Source of the DNA: an uncultured Clostridia bacterium
GTDB lineage: Bacteria > Bacillota > Clostridia > Christensenellales > Aristaeellaceae
Length of the DNA: 18,507 bases
Direction: 5' to 3'
Assembly: GCA_937907055.1 (NCBI GenBank)
Contig: CALCTW010000045.1
Span: 1 to 18,507 of the forward strand
Made by a program: the position numbers and the translations under genes
Part shown: piece after piece, positions 7,257 to 13,520 of the stretch
How the letters are laid out: every line of letters begins with the position of its first letter
Numbering within the stretch: the first letter of the stretch is position 1
The notes under the pieces: model-generated
What the model was told of the DNA's origin: nothing
What the model saw: the letters and a program-made list of their open reading frames with translations, nothing else
Databases searched by the model: none

Positions 7257-8306
7257 TCAGCTGTCCTTTTCTTCATGATCCGACAGGTTTTCGATTCCCT
7301 GCTGTCTCAGTGTTTCATAATGGTCGGCCAGTCGTCCGAGGCCGCGGATGGTGGCGGCAGCCGGATCGTTCGCCAGATGAATGGGGATCTGCAGCTCCTG
7401 CGCCAGATACTCATCCAGACCGAACAGCATGGCAGCGCCGCCGGTCAGGTAAATGCCCTCGCGCAGGATATCGCCCGCCAGTTCGGGCGGCACGCGCTCC
7501 AGCACCGCGCAGATCTCGTCCAGGATCGTCTTGCAGGGCACGCTCAGCGCCTCGTGCACGGCACCGGAGGTGAGGTCCGCCGTCTGGGGCAGGCTGGTCA
7601 CCAGATCGCGTCCGCGGACGGTCACCCGGCGCTCCTCGGAGAGGGGCAGGGCGGAGCCCAGATCGATCTTCACTTCCTCCGCGGTCTTGTCGCCGATGAG
7701 CATATTGAAGTCACGCTTCACGTAATCGATGATGCTGTCATCCATTTTCAGGCCGCCCACGCGCAGCGTGCGGCTGATGACTTCGCCGTTCAGGGAGATG
7801 ACCGAGATCTCGGTGGTGCCGCCGCCGATGTCCACGATCATATTTCCGGCGGCCTCGCTCACGTTCAGCCCGCAGCCCAGCGCCGCGGACAGCGCCTTAG
7901 ATACGACATGCAGCTGATTTCGCTTGCCGCCGGCGTTCCTGATGGCGTTTTTCACGGCTTCCATTTCCACCGGAGTGGCGTGGCCGGGAGTGGCCACCAC
8001 GACGCGCGGCCGGGTCAGGCGGCTGGCGCCGATGGCCTTGTGGATGAAGAAATGCAGCATTTCTTCTGTCATTTCAAAGTCGCGCACTGTGCCGTCCACC
8101 ACGGGGCGCACTACGATATCCTTGTTGGTGGTGCGGCCGAGCATGGCTCTGGCGTCATTGCCGAATTTCTTCGCGGTCCTCCGCTTGCCTTTTTCGGCCA
8201 GGACCAGCGTAGGCTCGTCCAGAACGATCCCCTTTCCGGAAACATATACACGGGTACGGGAGGTTCCCAGATCGATCCCGATATTCGGCGGTAAAATGCG
8301 TATCAT
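7257..8306 (-). CDS. mreB: MreB-family actin-like protein, divergent catalytic site
   Basis: MreB forms membrane-bound filaments that steer lateral wall synthesis. The 349-residue protein shows the actin-fold nucleotide motifs: phosphate 1 GIDLGTSRTRVYV (10-22), phosphate 2 MIVDIGGGTTEISV (156-169) and an adenosine motif GIYLTGGAAML (284-294). It also keeps the MreB block ARAMLGRT (52-59). Two positions are unusual. The usual IEEP segment, whose second glutamate acts in ATP hydrolysis, reads VVSKAL here (134-139), so Lys137 (AAG at 7896-7898) takes that place. The adenosine motif has GGAA instead of GGGA. The Mbl and MreBH paralogues normally keep the glutamate. The gene lies 67 bp downstream of maf and is followed at once by mreC. 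Confidence 0.88.
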   Translation of the reverse strand: MIRILPPNIGIDLGTSRTRVYVSGKGIVLDEPTLVLAEKGKRRTAKKFGNDARAMLGRTTNKDIVVRPVVDGTVRDFEMTEEMLHFFIHKAIGASRLTRPRVVVATPGHATPVEMEAVKNAIRNAGGKRNQLHVVSKALSAALGCGLNVSEAAGNMIVDIGGGTTEISVISLNGEVISRTLRVGGLKMDDSIIDYVKRDFNMLIGDKTAEEVKIDLGSALPLSEERRVTVRGRDLVTSLPQTADLTSGAVHEALSVPCKTILDEICAVLERVPPELAGDILREGIYLTGGAAMLFGLDEYLAQELQIPIHLANDPAAATIRGLGRLADHYETLRQQGIENLSDHEEKDS

Positions 8307-8373
8307 ATATCTTCATCCATTCTGTTGTTCTTGCTGAGGGGATATCCGTTGGGGACGGTTCAGGTTTTCAGGA

Positions 8374-8940
8374 TCATTCCCGGCTGACCCCGGCCTTTTC
8401 CAGCATGGCCTTCATCAGGCAGGTGTTCAGGCCGATCACATTGCTGTAATTGCCGCAGATCCGTTTGACATACACATTGCCCAGGCCCTGAATGGCGTAG
8501 GCACCGGCCTTGTCCATGGGTTCTCCGCTCGCGATATAGCGGCGGATCTCTTCGTCTGTTAAGGTATCAAAGGTGACCTCGGTGCGGTCGCAGCATTTGA
8601 GGACGGTCTCGTCCTTCATCAGCGCGATGCCGGTATACACGGCGTGCGTGTTGCCGCTCAGGGCGCGCAGCATCCGCGCGGCATCCTCGGCGTCCCGGGG
8701 CTTGCCCAGCGGCTCCCCGTCTGAAAAAACCAGTGTATCGCTGCCGATCACCCACCGTCCGGGGTGCGATTTTGCCACCGCCGCCGCCTTCAGATAAGCG
8801 TTTTCAGTCACCAGCAGCTCCGGATCGCCGCTTTTCATTTCTTCGGCTTCGGATACGATCACTTCAAAATCATAGCCCATCGAGGAGAGCAGCTCTCTTC
8901 TTCTGGGGCTGCCGCTGGCCAAAATCAGTTTATCAGACAA
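8374..8940 (-). CDS. maf: Maf-family nucleotide pyrophosphatase (dTTP/UTPase type)
   Basis: Maf proteins hydrolyse non-canonical or excess nucleoside triphosphates to monophosphates and are often the first gene of the mre cluster. The 188-residue sequence has the N-terminal ILASGSPRRRELL (6-18), the SDTLV block near 67-71, GKP (79-81), and DKAGAYAIQGLG near 143-154, which is characteristic of the YhdE-like dTTP/UTP pyrophosphatases. The start is a TTG preceded by AAAGGTGAG. No ATG lies near, and the TTG gives the canonical N-terminus. It is the first gene after the promoter at 8985-8993, so it leads the shape operon. Confidence 0.92.
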   Translation of the reverse strand: MSDKLILASGSPRRRELLSSMGYDFEVIVSEAEEMKSGDPELLVTENAYLKAAAVAKSHPGRWVIGSDTLVFSDGEPLGKPRDAEDAARMLRALSGNTHAVYTGIALMKDETVLKCCDRTEVTFDTLTDEEIRRYIASGEPMDKAGAYAIQGLGNVYVKRICGNYSNVIGLNTCLMKAMLEKAGVSRE

Positions 8941-8984
8941 GGGACGATCTCACCTTTCACGTTGCCCGCAATACGGGTTCTATC

Positions 8985-8993
8985 ATTATATCA
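8985..8993 (-). promoter_or_regulatory. Extended -10 promoter of the maf-mre operon
   Basis: On the minus strand TGATATAAT is a perfect extended -10 element (TATAAT at 8985-8990). It lies 45 bp before the maf start, with no good -35 at 17 bp. A TTGACC at 9024-9029 is too far upstream for this -10 and has only a poor partner (ATAAGA) of its own. The extended -10 form may explain the weak -35. Confidence 0.6.
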
Positions 8994-9042
8994 CAGTCCC
9001 TCTTATCAGGGGATAGACGAATCGGTCAAATGTGACATAATA

Positions 9043-9062
9043 TTGTAAAGAATTTGTTACAA
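9043..9062. promoter_or_regulatory. Inverted repeat TTGTAA-N8-TTACAA upstream of the maf-mre promoter
   Basis: TTGTAA (9043-9048) and TTACAA (9057-9062) are perfect inverted arms in an AT-rich patch between the end of mnmA and the maf promoter. The overlapping 13-mer ATTTGTTACAAAT (9052-9064) is also palindromic. The 20-bp dyad has the size of a dimeric regulator site, 53-77 bp upstream of the -10. No hairpin plus T-run terminator for mnmA was recognised here, so mnmA transcripts may read into maf. Confidence 0.4.
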
Positions 9063-9087
9063 ATAAGTCGGAAATCCGGCCGGCTTT

Positions 9088-10155
9088 TCAGCGCAGGATG
9101 CCGCCGCCCAGGCAGCGCTCCCCGTCATATAAAACAGCGCTCTGTCCCGGGGTCACGGCACGCTGCGGCGCGTCAAAATCCAGCTCCAGTGTGTCAGCTC
9201 TGCGGATCACGGTCACGCCCTGATCCTGCTGACGGTAACGCACCTTGCAGGTCAGATGCACAGGGGTATCGAAGGGCAGCTCCTCATCAATGAAGGTCAC
9301 CTGCTCGGCCACGGCGGTCTTTTTGTACAGCAGGGGATGATCCTCGCCCTGCGCCACGATCAGACGGTTCTTTTTCAGGTCCTTATCCACCACAAAAAAG
9401 CTTCTGCCGTCTCCGCGTCCGCCGATTCCCAGCCCGCGGCGCTGTCCCAGCGTGTAGTACATCAGCCCGTCATGGCGGCCCACCTTTTCACCCTCGGGGG
9501 TCACCATATCACCGGGCTGCGCGGGCAGGAAGCCGCTCAGAAATTTTTTGAAATTCCGTTCGCCGATAAAGCACACACCGGTCGAATCCTTCTTTTCGCT
9601 CACCGGCAGGTGATATTCCCGGGCCAGATCGCGCACCTGCTGCTTGGTCATGTTTCCCACGGGGAACATGGCCTTTTCCAGCTGCGCTTTTTTCAGCATG
9701 TACAGAAAATAGCTCTGATCCTTGTTTCCGTCCGCGCCGCGCAGCAGATGGCCTTCGCCGTCCGTCTGCACAAAGTGGCCGGTCGCCATCTTGTCCGCGC
9801 CCAGCTGCATGGCAAAGTCCAGAAAGGCCTTGAATTTGATCTCGCGGTTGCACAGCACATCGGGGTTGGGGGTGCGTCCGGCCTTGTATTCGTTCAGGAA
9901 CAGGGTAAACACCCGGTCCCAGTATTCTTTTGAAAAATTCACGGCGTAATAGGGGATCCCGATCACATCGCACACATTGCGCACATCGCTCCAGTCCGTT
10001 TCCGCGGTGCACACGCCGTTGTCGTCATCTTCCTCCCAGTTTTTCATAAATACGCCCACAACATCCCAGCCCTGCTGCTTGAGCAGCAAGGCGGTCACGC
10101 TGCTGTCCACGCCGCCGCTCATGCCAACGACGACTCTTCCCTTGTTTTCAGGCAT
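9088..10155 (-). CDS. mnmA: MnmA, tRNA-specific 2-thiouridylase
   Basis: MnmA adds sulfur to U34 of the Lys, Glu and Gln tRNAs. The ATG at 10155 is preceded by AGGAG at 6 bases. An upstream in-frame TTG at 10194 has no binding site, so the 355-residue form is chosen. It shows the PP-loop GMSGGVDSS (11-19), the catalytic cysteine in NPDVLCNREIKF (Cys102), the second catalytic cysteine in STGVCFIG (Cys195), and GQRRGLGIGG near 252-261. The length fits the family. It starts 35 bp after the HAD-Tmk stop and is probably co-transcribed with it. Confidence 0.96.
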   Translation of the reverse strand: MPENKGRVVVGMSGGVDSSVTALLLKQQGWDVVGVFMKNWEEDDDNGVCTAETDWSDVRNVCDVIGIPYYAVNFSKEYWDRVFTLFLNEYKAGRTPNPDVLCNREIKFKAFLDFAMQLGADKMATGHFVQTDGEGHLLRGADGNKDQSYFLYMLKKAQLEKAMFPVGNMTKQQVRDLAREYHLPVSEKKDSTGVCFIGERNFKKFLSGFLPAQPGDMVTPEGEKVGRHDGLMYYTLGQRRGLGIGGRGDGRSFFVVDKDLKKNRLIVAQGEDHPLLYKKTAVAEQVTFIDEELPFDTPVHLTCKVRYRQQDQGVTVIRRADTLELDFDAPQRAVTPGQSAVLYDGERCLGGGILR

Positions 10156-10190
10156 ATGTACTCCTGTTGTTGCTTTGATGGGGGCGCCCC

Positions 10191-11474
10191 TCAAACGGAG
10201 AGCCCGTGATTCTTCAGCAGACGGTCCATCACCGGCAGCACACGGGCCTTCACTTCTTCGATCGTGCCGCTCGCGTCGATCGCGGTCACGCGCGCCGGTT
10301 CATTTTTGCAGATCTCTTCATAGGTGCGTTCACCGGCGGCGAAGAAATCATCCTGCATCTGCTCGATGCGGTCCTTCTCGCTGGCAGCGCCCCTGCGGCG
10401 CAGGGCCTCGGTGTGATCCATGCGGAAATAGAGCGTCTGATCCGGCACGCAGCGCTCGGTGGCCGCGCGGTTGATCAGCAATATCCATTCCTTTTCAAGG
10501 CCGCGTCCGCCGCCCTGATATACCAGACTGCTGTCCAGATAGCGGTCGCACAGCACGATCTTCCCCTCCCGGACGGCGGGCAAAATCTTTTCTTCAATGT
10601 GCTGCGCGCGGCTGGCGGCGAAGAGCAGCGCTTCGGTCATGGGAGTCATGCCGTTGTCCTCCTTGGCCAGCAGCATGCCGCGGATCTGCTCGCCCAGCGC
10701 TGTGCCGCCCGGCTCGCGGGTGCAGATCACCTCATACCCGCGGCGCTTTAAATAGTCGGCGCACAGGTTCATCTGAGTGGTCTTTCCGCAGCCGTCCACG
10801 CCTTCAAAGGTCAGGAACATGCCCCGGCTCTTTTCCGCGCCCGGGCACAGCGTTTCCAGCAGGGCATACACATCCGGCAGGGCATATTCGGGCTTCTGCG
10901 CCATCAGCTCGTCCGGATCACCATAGCCCCACATGGCGCCGATGGCATCGATCCCGGCCTGATGACCGCCGCGGATATCCCCGGCGGTGTCGCCGATCAT
11001 GACGGCCTTTTTCCCTTCCGGCAGCACGCGCAGGATCAGATCCTTTTTATCGGCATGGGCTTCGCTCTCGCTGGGGCCGGCCACGGCGTCAAAATAGGGC
11101 AGCAGGCCAAAGTGGCGCAGCACTTCCTCCGCGCTCTTCTGGGGCTTGCCGGTCGCCACGGCCAGATACGCGCCCTGTTCCTTCAGCGTCTTCAGCAGCA
11201 GGGGGATCCCGGGATAGGCTGCATTCTGATAGCAGCCCTCCGGCACATATTTTTCACGGTACAGGTGCATGCCCTCCCACGCGGTCTCTTCATCCATGCC
11301 GCAGTAGCGCATGAAGCTTTCCACCAGCGGAGGCCCCAGGAAGCGCTGCAGCACCTTCTCCTCCGGTACCGGCCAGTTCAGTTTTTCCAGCGCGTAGCGC
11401 GCGCAGTTGAAGATGCCCTCGCGGGAATCGGTCAGCGTTCCGTCAAGATCAAAAATAACGGCATCGTACAGCAT
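10191..11474 (-). CDS. tmk: HAD phosphatase-thymidylate kinase fusion
   Basis: One uninterrupted 427-residue frame carries two enzymes. Residues 1-212 are a Gph/PpaX-like HAD hydrolase: nucleophile block FDLDGTLTDS (Asp9, Asp11), a helical cap, ATGK (107-110), and the metal motif GDTAGDIRGG (161-170). Residues 219-427 are a full-length dTMP kinase: P-loop FEGVDGCGKTTQ (223-234), REPGGT, the DRYLDSSLVYQGG block near 310, and an RRGAASEKDR lid. dTMP kinase makes dTDP for DNA synthesis. The HAD half may remove a phosphate from a small molecule such as phosphoglycolate; the substrate cannot be read. Met219 could be an internal start, but no clear binding site precedes it. The first ATG is supported by AAAGG. 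It heads an operon with mnmA. Confidence 0.92.
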   Translation of the reverse strand: MLYDAVIFDLDGTLTDSREGIFNCARYALEKLNWPVPEEKVLQRFLGPPLVESFMRYCGMDEETAWEGMHLYREKYVPEGCYQNAAYPGIPLLLKTLKEQGAYLAVATGKPQKSAEEVLRHFGLLPYFDAVAGPSESEAHADKKDLILRVLPEGKKAVMIGDTAGDIRGGHQAGIDAIGAMWGYGDPDELMAQKPEYALPDVYALLETLCPGAEKSRGMFLTFEGVDGCGKTTQMNLCADYLKRRGYEVICTREPGGTALGEQIRGMLLAKEDNGMTPMTEALLFAASRAQHIEEKILPAVREGKIVLCDRYLDSSLVYQGGGRGLEKEWILLINRAATERCVPDQTLYFRMDHTEALRRRGAASEKDRIEQMQDDFFAAGERTYEEICKNEPARVTAIDASGTIEEVKARVLPVMDRLLKNHGLSV

Positions 11475-11531
11475 TTCTGTACCTTTCTTTCACTTATTTT
11501 CAGGCGTTCGCAAACGGCAAACACCCATTCT

Positions 11532-11560
11532 ATTTTACATGGAAGCGCGGTCGATTGCAA
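11532..11560 (-). promoter_or_regulatory. Promoter of the HAD-tmk gene
   Basis: TTGCAA (11555-11560), a 17-bp spacer and TAAAAT (11532-11537) on the minus strand form a near-consensus sigma-A promoter. It lies 58 bp before the fusion gene's ATG and should also serve mnmA. Confidence 0.65.
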
Positions 11561-11655
11561 GGGCGGAAGGTGTGAAATCTGCTCAGGGATCCCCGTCGTT
11601 TTTGCCGGTCTTCCTGCTTTCTCAAACCATGATCCGATCAATAAAAAAATAACCG

Positions 11656-11684
11656 TTGACAAATCGATTTCTGTGCTATATAAT
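11656..11684 (+). promoter_or_regulatory. Consensus promoter of tRNA-Val
   Basis: TTGACA (11656-11661), exactly 17 bp, then TATAAT (11679-11684): a perfect consensus sigma-A promoter. The expected start, near 11691, leaves a 5' leader of about 15 nt before the tRNA. Confidence 0.9.
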
Positions 11685-11705
11685 ACATACTGTCCTTCGG
11701 GATAT

Positions 11706-11781
11706 GGTGACATGGCTCAGTCGGTAGAGCACTTCGTTCACATCGAAGGGGTCGTTGGTTCGAGTCCAACTGCCACCACCA
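11706..11781 (+). tRNA. tRNA-Val (anticodon CAC)
   Basis: A 76-nt cloverleaf with encoded CCA. The D stem is GCTC/GAGC, the anticodon stem CTTCG/CGAAG, the loop TTCACAT gives CAC (reads GTG, valine), the variable loop is GGGTC, and the T arm is GTTGG/CCAAC with a TTCGAGT loop. The acceptor stem GGTGACA/TGCCACC pairs except for an A5-C68 mismatch. The discriminator is A. The promoter and terminator are both close to ideal. The mismatch, and the presence of several partial copies of its 3' half nearby, are unusual; otherwise it looks functional. Confidence 0.9.
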
Positions 11782-11834
11782 CAAAAAAACCACCCTTTAC
11801 GGGTGGTTTTTTTGTGGTGGCAGTTGGACTCGAA
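11759..11834. repeat. Long inverted repeat made from the tRNA 3' end
   Basis: The tRNA T loop, acceptor 3' strand and terminator 5' arm (11759-11795) are repeated in inverted form at 11801-11834. The arms match base for base apart from one 3-bp ACC unit missing in the right arm, with a 5-base centre. The right arm is thus an inverted, truncated copy of the tRNA 3' end, reaching well past what the terminator needs. On the minus strand it produces the open frames with the familiar VAVGLEPTT-type false peptides. Confidence 0.85.
11783..11813. terminator. Bidirectional terminator after tRNA-Val
   Basis: AAAAAAACCACCC, a 5-base loop TTTAC, and GGGTGGTTTTTTT form a 13-bp stem whose A and T tracts make it work on either strand. 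It begins 2 bases after the CCA end of tRNA-Val. Confidence 0.92.
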
Positions 11835-11850
11835 TGAATATCCATCGGCC

Positions 11851-12023
11851 GATGTGAAACATCGAAGGGGGGCCGGAGGTGAATGGCAGCCCGGTGGGCT
11901 GTTCGCCGCAGGCGAAAATGAACCGCAGGCCCAATGAGCAAGGGAGTCTTCCGAGCCATCCCCTGATGGCGAGAGAAGACGACCATTGCGAATTGAGGAC
12001 GTTGGTTCGAGTCCAACTGCCAC
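11851..12023 (+). ncRNA. Structured tRNA-related RNA element, copy A
   Basis: This 173-bp element is repeated at 13344 with about 89% identity and long unchanged blocks. Structure from 5' to 3': a GATGT/ACATC hairpin; a block ACATCGAAGGGG that is also in the tRNA-Val anticodon arm; hairpin CAGCCC/GGGCTG (11888-11902); hairpin TTCGCC/GGCGAA; and a three-tier stem. That stem is GCAA 11938-11941 with TTGC 11986-11989, GTCTTC 11946-11951 with GAAGAC 11975-11980, and GCCATC 11955-11960 with GATGGC 11965-11970. It ends in a T arm and acceptor 3' strand like tRNA-Val. Six base pairs covary with copy B. Copy A ends TGCCACTATCA, so its CCA-like end has decayed. No promoter of its own was recognised. 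The function and family are not known to me. Confidence 0.7.
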
Positions 12024-12033
12024 TATCACAAAA

Positions 12034-12047
12034 GAGGACGTTGGTTC
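12034..12047 (+). repeat. 14-bp direct repeat of the RNA element 3' region
   Basis: GAGGACGTTGGTTC at 12034-12047 repeats 11995-12008 exactly. It looks like the stub of another, truncated 3' module directly behind copy A, overlapping the upstream side of the promoter at 12056. Confidence 0.7.
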
Positions 12048-12055
12048 TTTTTCAC

Positions 12056-12084
12056 TTGACCATTATATGGAAACACAGTAGAAT
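12056..12084 (+). promoter_or_regulatory. Promoter for the micro-ORF and metallophosphoesterase
   Basis: TTGACC (12056-12061), 17 bp, then TAGAAT (12079-12084). Transcription would start near 12091 and give a leader of about 80 nt before the micro-ORF at 12173. Confidence 0.65.
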
Positions 12085-12172
12085 GGAAACTGAAAACCAA
12101 CCATAGAACAGGATGTATTGTTGTCTTTGTACATTTATGTTTTGAAATGAGGTCTAACAAGGAAGTAATAAT

Positions 12173-12280
12173 ATGGGAATCTTCGATAAACTGTTTGGCA
12201 AAAAAACACGAGTCGAGTCAGAACCAAAGAAAGAATCAGTACATATCACTGTTTCTATCATCACCATGAAAGGGATGTGA
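12173..12280 (+). CDS. 35-residue micro-ORF with MGIFDKLFGKK start
   Basis: A 35-codon frame starts at ATG 12173 behind AAGGAAG and stops 4 bases before the metallophosphoesterase ATG, so the two would be translationally coupled. The peptide begins MGIFDKLFGKKTRVES, an amphipathic basic start of the kind seen in small membrane-surface proteins. It continues with a charged middle and a hydrophobic end (VHITVSIITMKGM). It may be a real small protein, a truncated relic of a longer gene, or a leader peptide. The binding site and coupling favour translation; function is unknown. Confidence 0.5.
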   Translation: MGIFDKLFGKKTRVESEPKKESVHITVSIITMKGM

Positions 12281-12284
12281 GAAG

Positions 12285-13199
12285 ATGGGAGGCATTATCA
12301 TTGACCGATCTACCGCAGATGATCAACGCATGGAAAGCAGCAAGGCCCGACCACGTGAGCGGAGGGTTTTCGCGGGAAGAGGAAGGATCATGGTTCTGTT
12401 GATCGTGCTGATCCTCTTTATTGCTTTGGGGCTTTATAATCCACTGTCGGTCACAAGAATCCATATCAGTTCTGACAAGATCGACGTGCCGGTCAGAATC
12501 GCCCTCGTCAGCGATCTGCATTCATGCCGTTGCGGGGATCAGCAAAAAGAATTGATCGACGCGATCAATCAACAAGCACCGGACCTGATCTGCCTGACGG
12601 GGGATATTTTTGATGACGCGCTCCCGAATGACAATACGGAGATCTTCCTGCTCGCTGTTTCTGTAAAATATCCTTGCTATTATGTGACGGGCAATCATGA
12701 ATTTTGGGCAGGAGAGCAGGGTTTTCAGGAACAGATGCGGATCCTTGATCAATATGGCGTGACACGGCTCTGCAATGACAGCCGTGAGATTGAAGTCAAC
12801 GGGCAGAAGATCAGCATCTGTGGCGCGGATGACCCAGTATCCGATCTGTATACCGATACCTATCATCTGAATGAAGCCCTTGCGGATATCAAAGCAGGGC
12901 TGCAAAGCGATGCTTTCACCCTGCTGTTATCCCACAGACCGGAACGCTTTTCTTCATATGCGGAATATGGTTTTGATCTTACGCTATGCGGACACGCGCA
13001 TGGTGGCCAGTGGCGGATCCCGTTCATTTTAGAGGGTGGTCTGTACGCACCCAATCAAGGCATGTTTCCGACTTATACCGGCGGCCTGTACACCTCGGGC
13101 GATACGCGTATGGTGGTCAGCAGGGGCCTCGCGCGGGAAAGCACGCGGCTGCCGCGGTTCTATAACAGGCCGGAGATCGTGATCATAGAGATCGATTGA
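12285..13199 (+). CDS. Membrane-anchored calcineurin-like metallophosphoesterase (YkuE type)
   Basis: A 304-residue protein with a basic cytoplasmic head, one membrane helix (about 35-52) and an outward-facing metallophosphoesterase domain. The two-metal motifs are complete: DLHS (77-80), GDIFD (106-110), GNHE (136-139), SHRPE (216-220) and GHAHGGQ (236-242). Relatives act on phosphate esters of lipids or nucleotides at the membrane, for example UDP-diacylglucosamine hydrolysis by LpxH-like enzymes and the YkuE/YaeI group. The substrate here cannot be told. Binding-site support (AAAGGG at about 10 bases) is modest. The gene lies between RNA elements A and B, and its last 118 bp recur at 17829. 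Confidence 0.9.
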   Translation: MGGIIIDRSTADDQRMESSKARPRERRVFAGRGRIMVLLIVLILFIALGLYNPLSVTRIHISSDKIDVPVRIALVSDLHSCRCGDQQKELIDAINQQAPDLICLTGDIFDDALPNDNTEIFLLAVSVKYPCYYVTGNHEFWAGEQGFQEQMRILDQYGVTRLCNDSREIEVNGQKISICGADDPVSDLYTDTYHLNEALADIKAGLQSDAFTLLLSHRPERFSSYAEYGFDLTLCGHAHGGQWRIPFILEGGLYAPNQGMFPTYTGGLYTSGDTRMVVSRGLARESTRLPRFYNRPEIVIIEID

Positions 13200-13215
13200 T
13201 ATAAAATAGTATGTA

Positions 13216-13253
13216 AGCCGTTACCGGTGCTTCTCATTCCAGCAACGTTTTTT
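13216..13253 (+). terminator. Degenerate terminator after the metallophosphoesterase
   Basis: AAGCCG-T-TACCGG (13215-13227) resembles the left arm of the intact terminator at 17968. The right arm is lost and a six-T run follows at 13248-13253. A weaker stem, CGTT and GCT with AGC and AACG, interrupted by ACCGGT, can still form just before the T-run. Termination is likely but imperfect. Confidence 0.4.
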
Positions 13254-13343
13254 GATATACGTTTTCCGCACCCTGATACAGAAAAGAAACGGGATCTCGA
13301 CTTGGATCATCGGCACCCGGCCCGTACCCACCGATCGACCGGA

Positions 13344-13520
13344 GATGTGAAACATCGAAGGGGGGCCGGAGGTGAATGGCAGCCCGGTGGGCCGTTCGCC
13401 GCAGGCGAAAATGAACCGCAGACCCAATGAGACAGGGAGTGTGCCGAGCCGCGTTTCGCGGCGAAGGCAGACGACCATGTCGAATTGAGGACGTTGGTTC
13501 GAGTCCAACTGCCACCGCCA
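13344..13520 (+). ncRNA. Structured tRNA-related RNA element, copy B
   Basis: Second copy of the element at 11851. The three-tier stem is GACA 13431-13434 with TGTC 13478-13481, GTGTGC 13439-13444 with GCAGAC 13467-13472 (one G-G mismatch), and GCCGCG 13448-13453 with CGCGGC 13457-13462. Six pairs differ from copy A on both strands while pairing is kept. The 3' end is better preserved than in A: T arm GTTGG/CCAAC, TGCCACC (13510-13516), a G discriminator and CCA (13518-13520), so it could be processed like a tRNA. The acceptor strand TGCCACC can pair with GGT and GGCA at 13371-13380 if four bases bulge, giving a tRNA-like closing stem. An A-run follows, but the terminator arm seen after tRNA-Val is missing. 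No promoter was recognised in 13254-13343. Confidence 0.7.

Noticed and set aside
7256..7276. Upstream in-frame ATG at 7276 as the mreC start
   Set aside because: It lies inside mreB without a Shine-Dalgarno. The ATG at 7255, directly after the mreB stop, has AAAGGA upstream.
6212..7573. 453-codon plus-strand open frame
   Set aside because: Antisense to mreC and mreB, which have clear motifs and operon spacing.
10156..10194. Upstream TTG at 10194 as the mnmA start
   Set aside because: No binding site, it overlaps the preceding stop, and it adds 13 residues absent from the family; the ATG at 10155 has AGGAG.
11961..11975. CTGATGG...GAGA resembling a hammerhead ribozyme core in element A
   Set aside because: The CTGATG lies in a loop and stem that change completely in copy B while pairing is kept, so it is not a conserved catalytic core.
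11676..12029. Minus-strand open frame with a VAVGLEPTSS-type start over tRNA-Val and RNA element A
   Set aside because: VGLEPTT and LDSNQRP peptides are well-known false translations of tRNA T arms. The sequence here is explained by the tRNA and the covarying RNA element, and there is no ribosome binding site.
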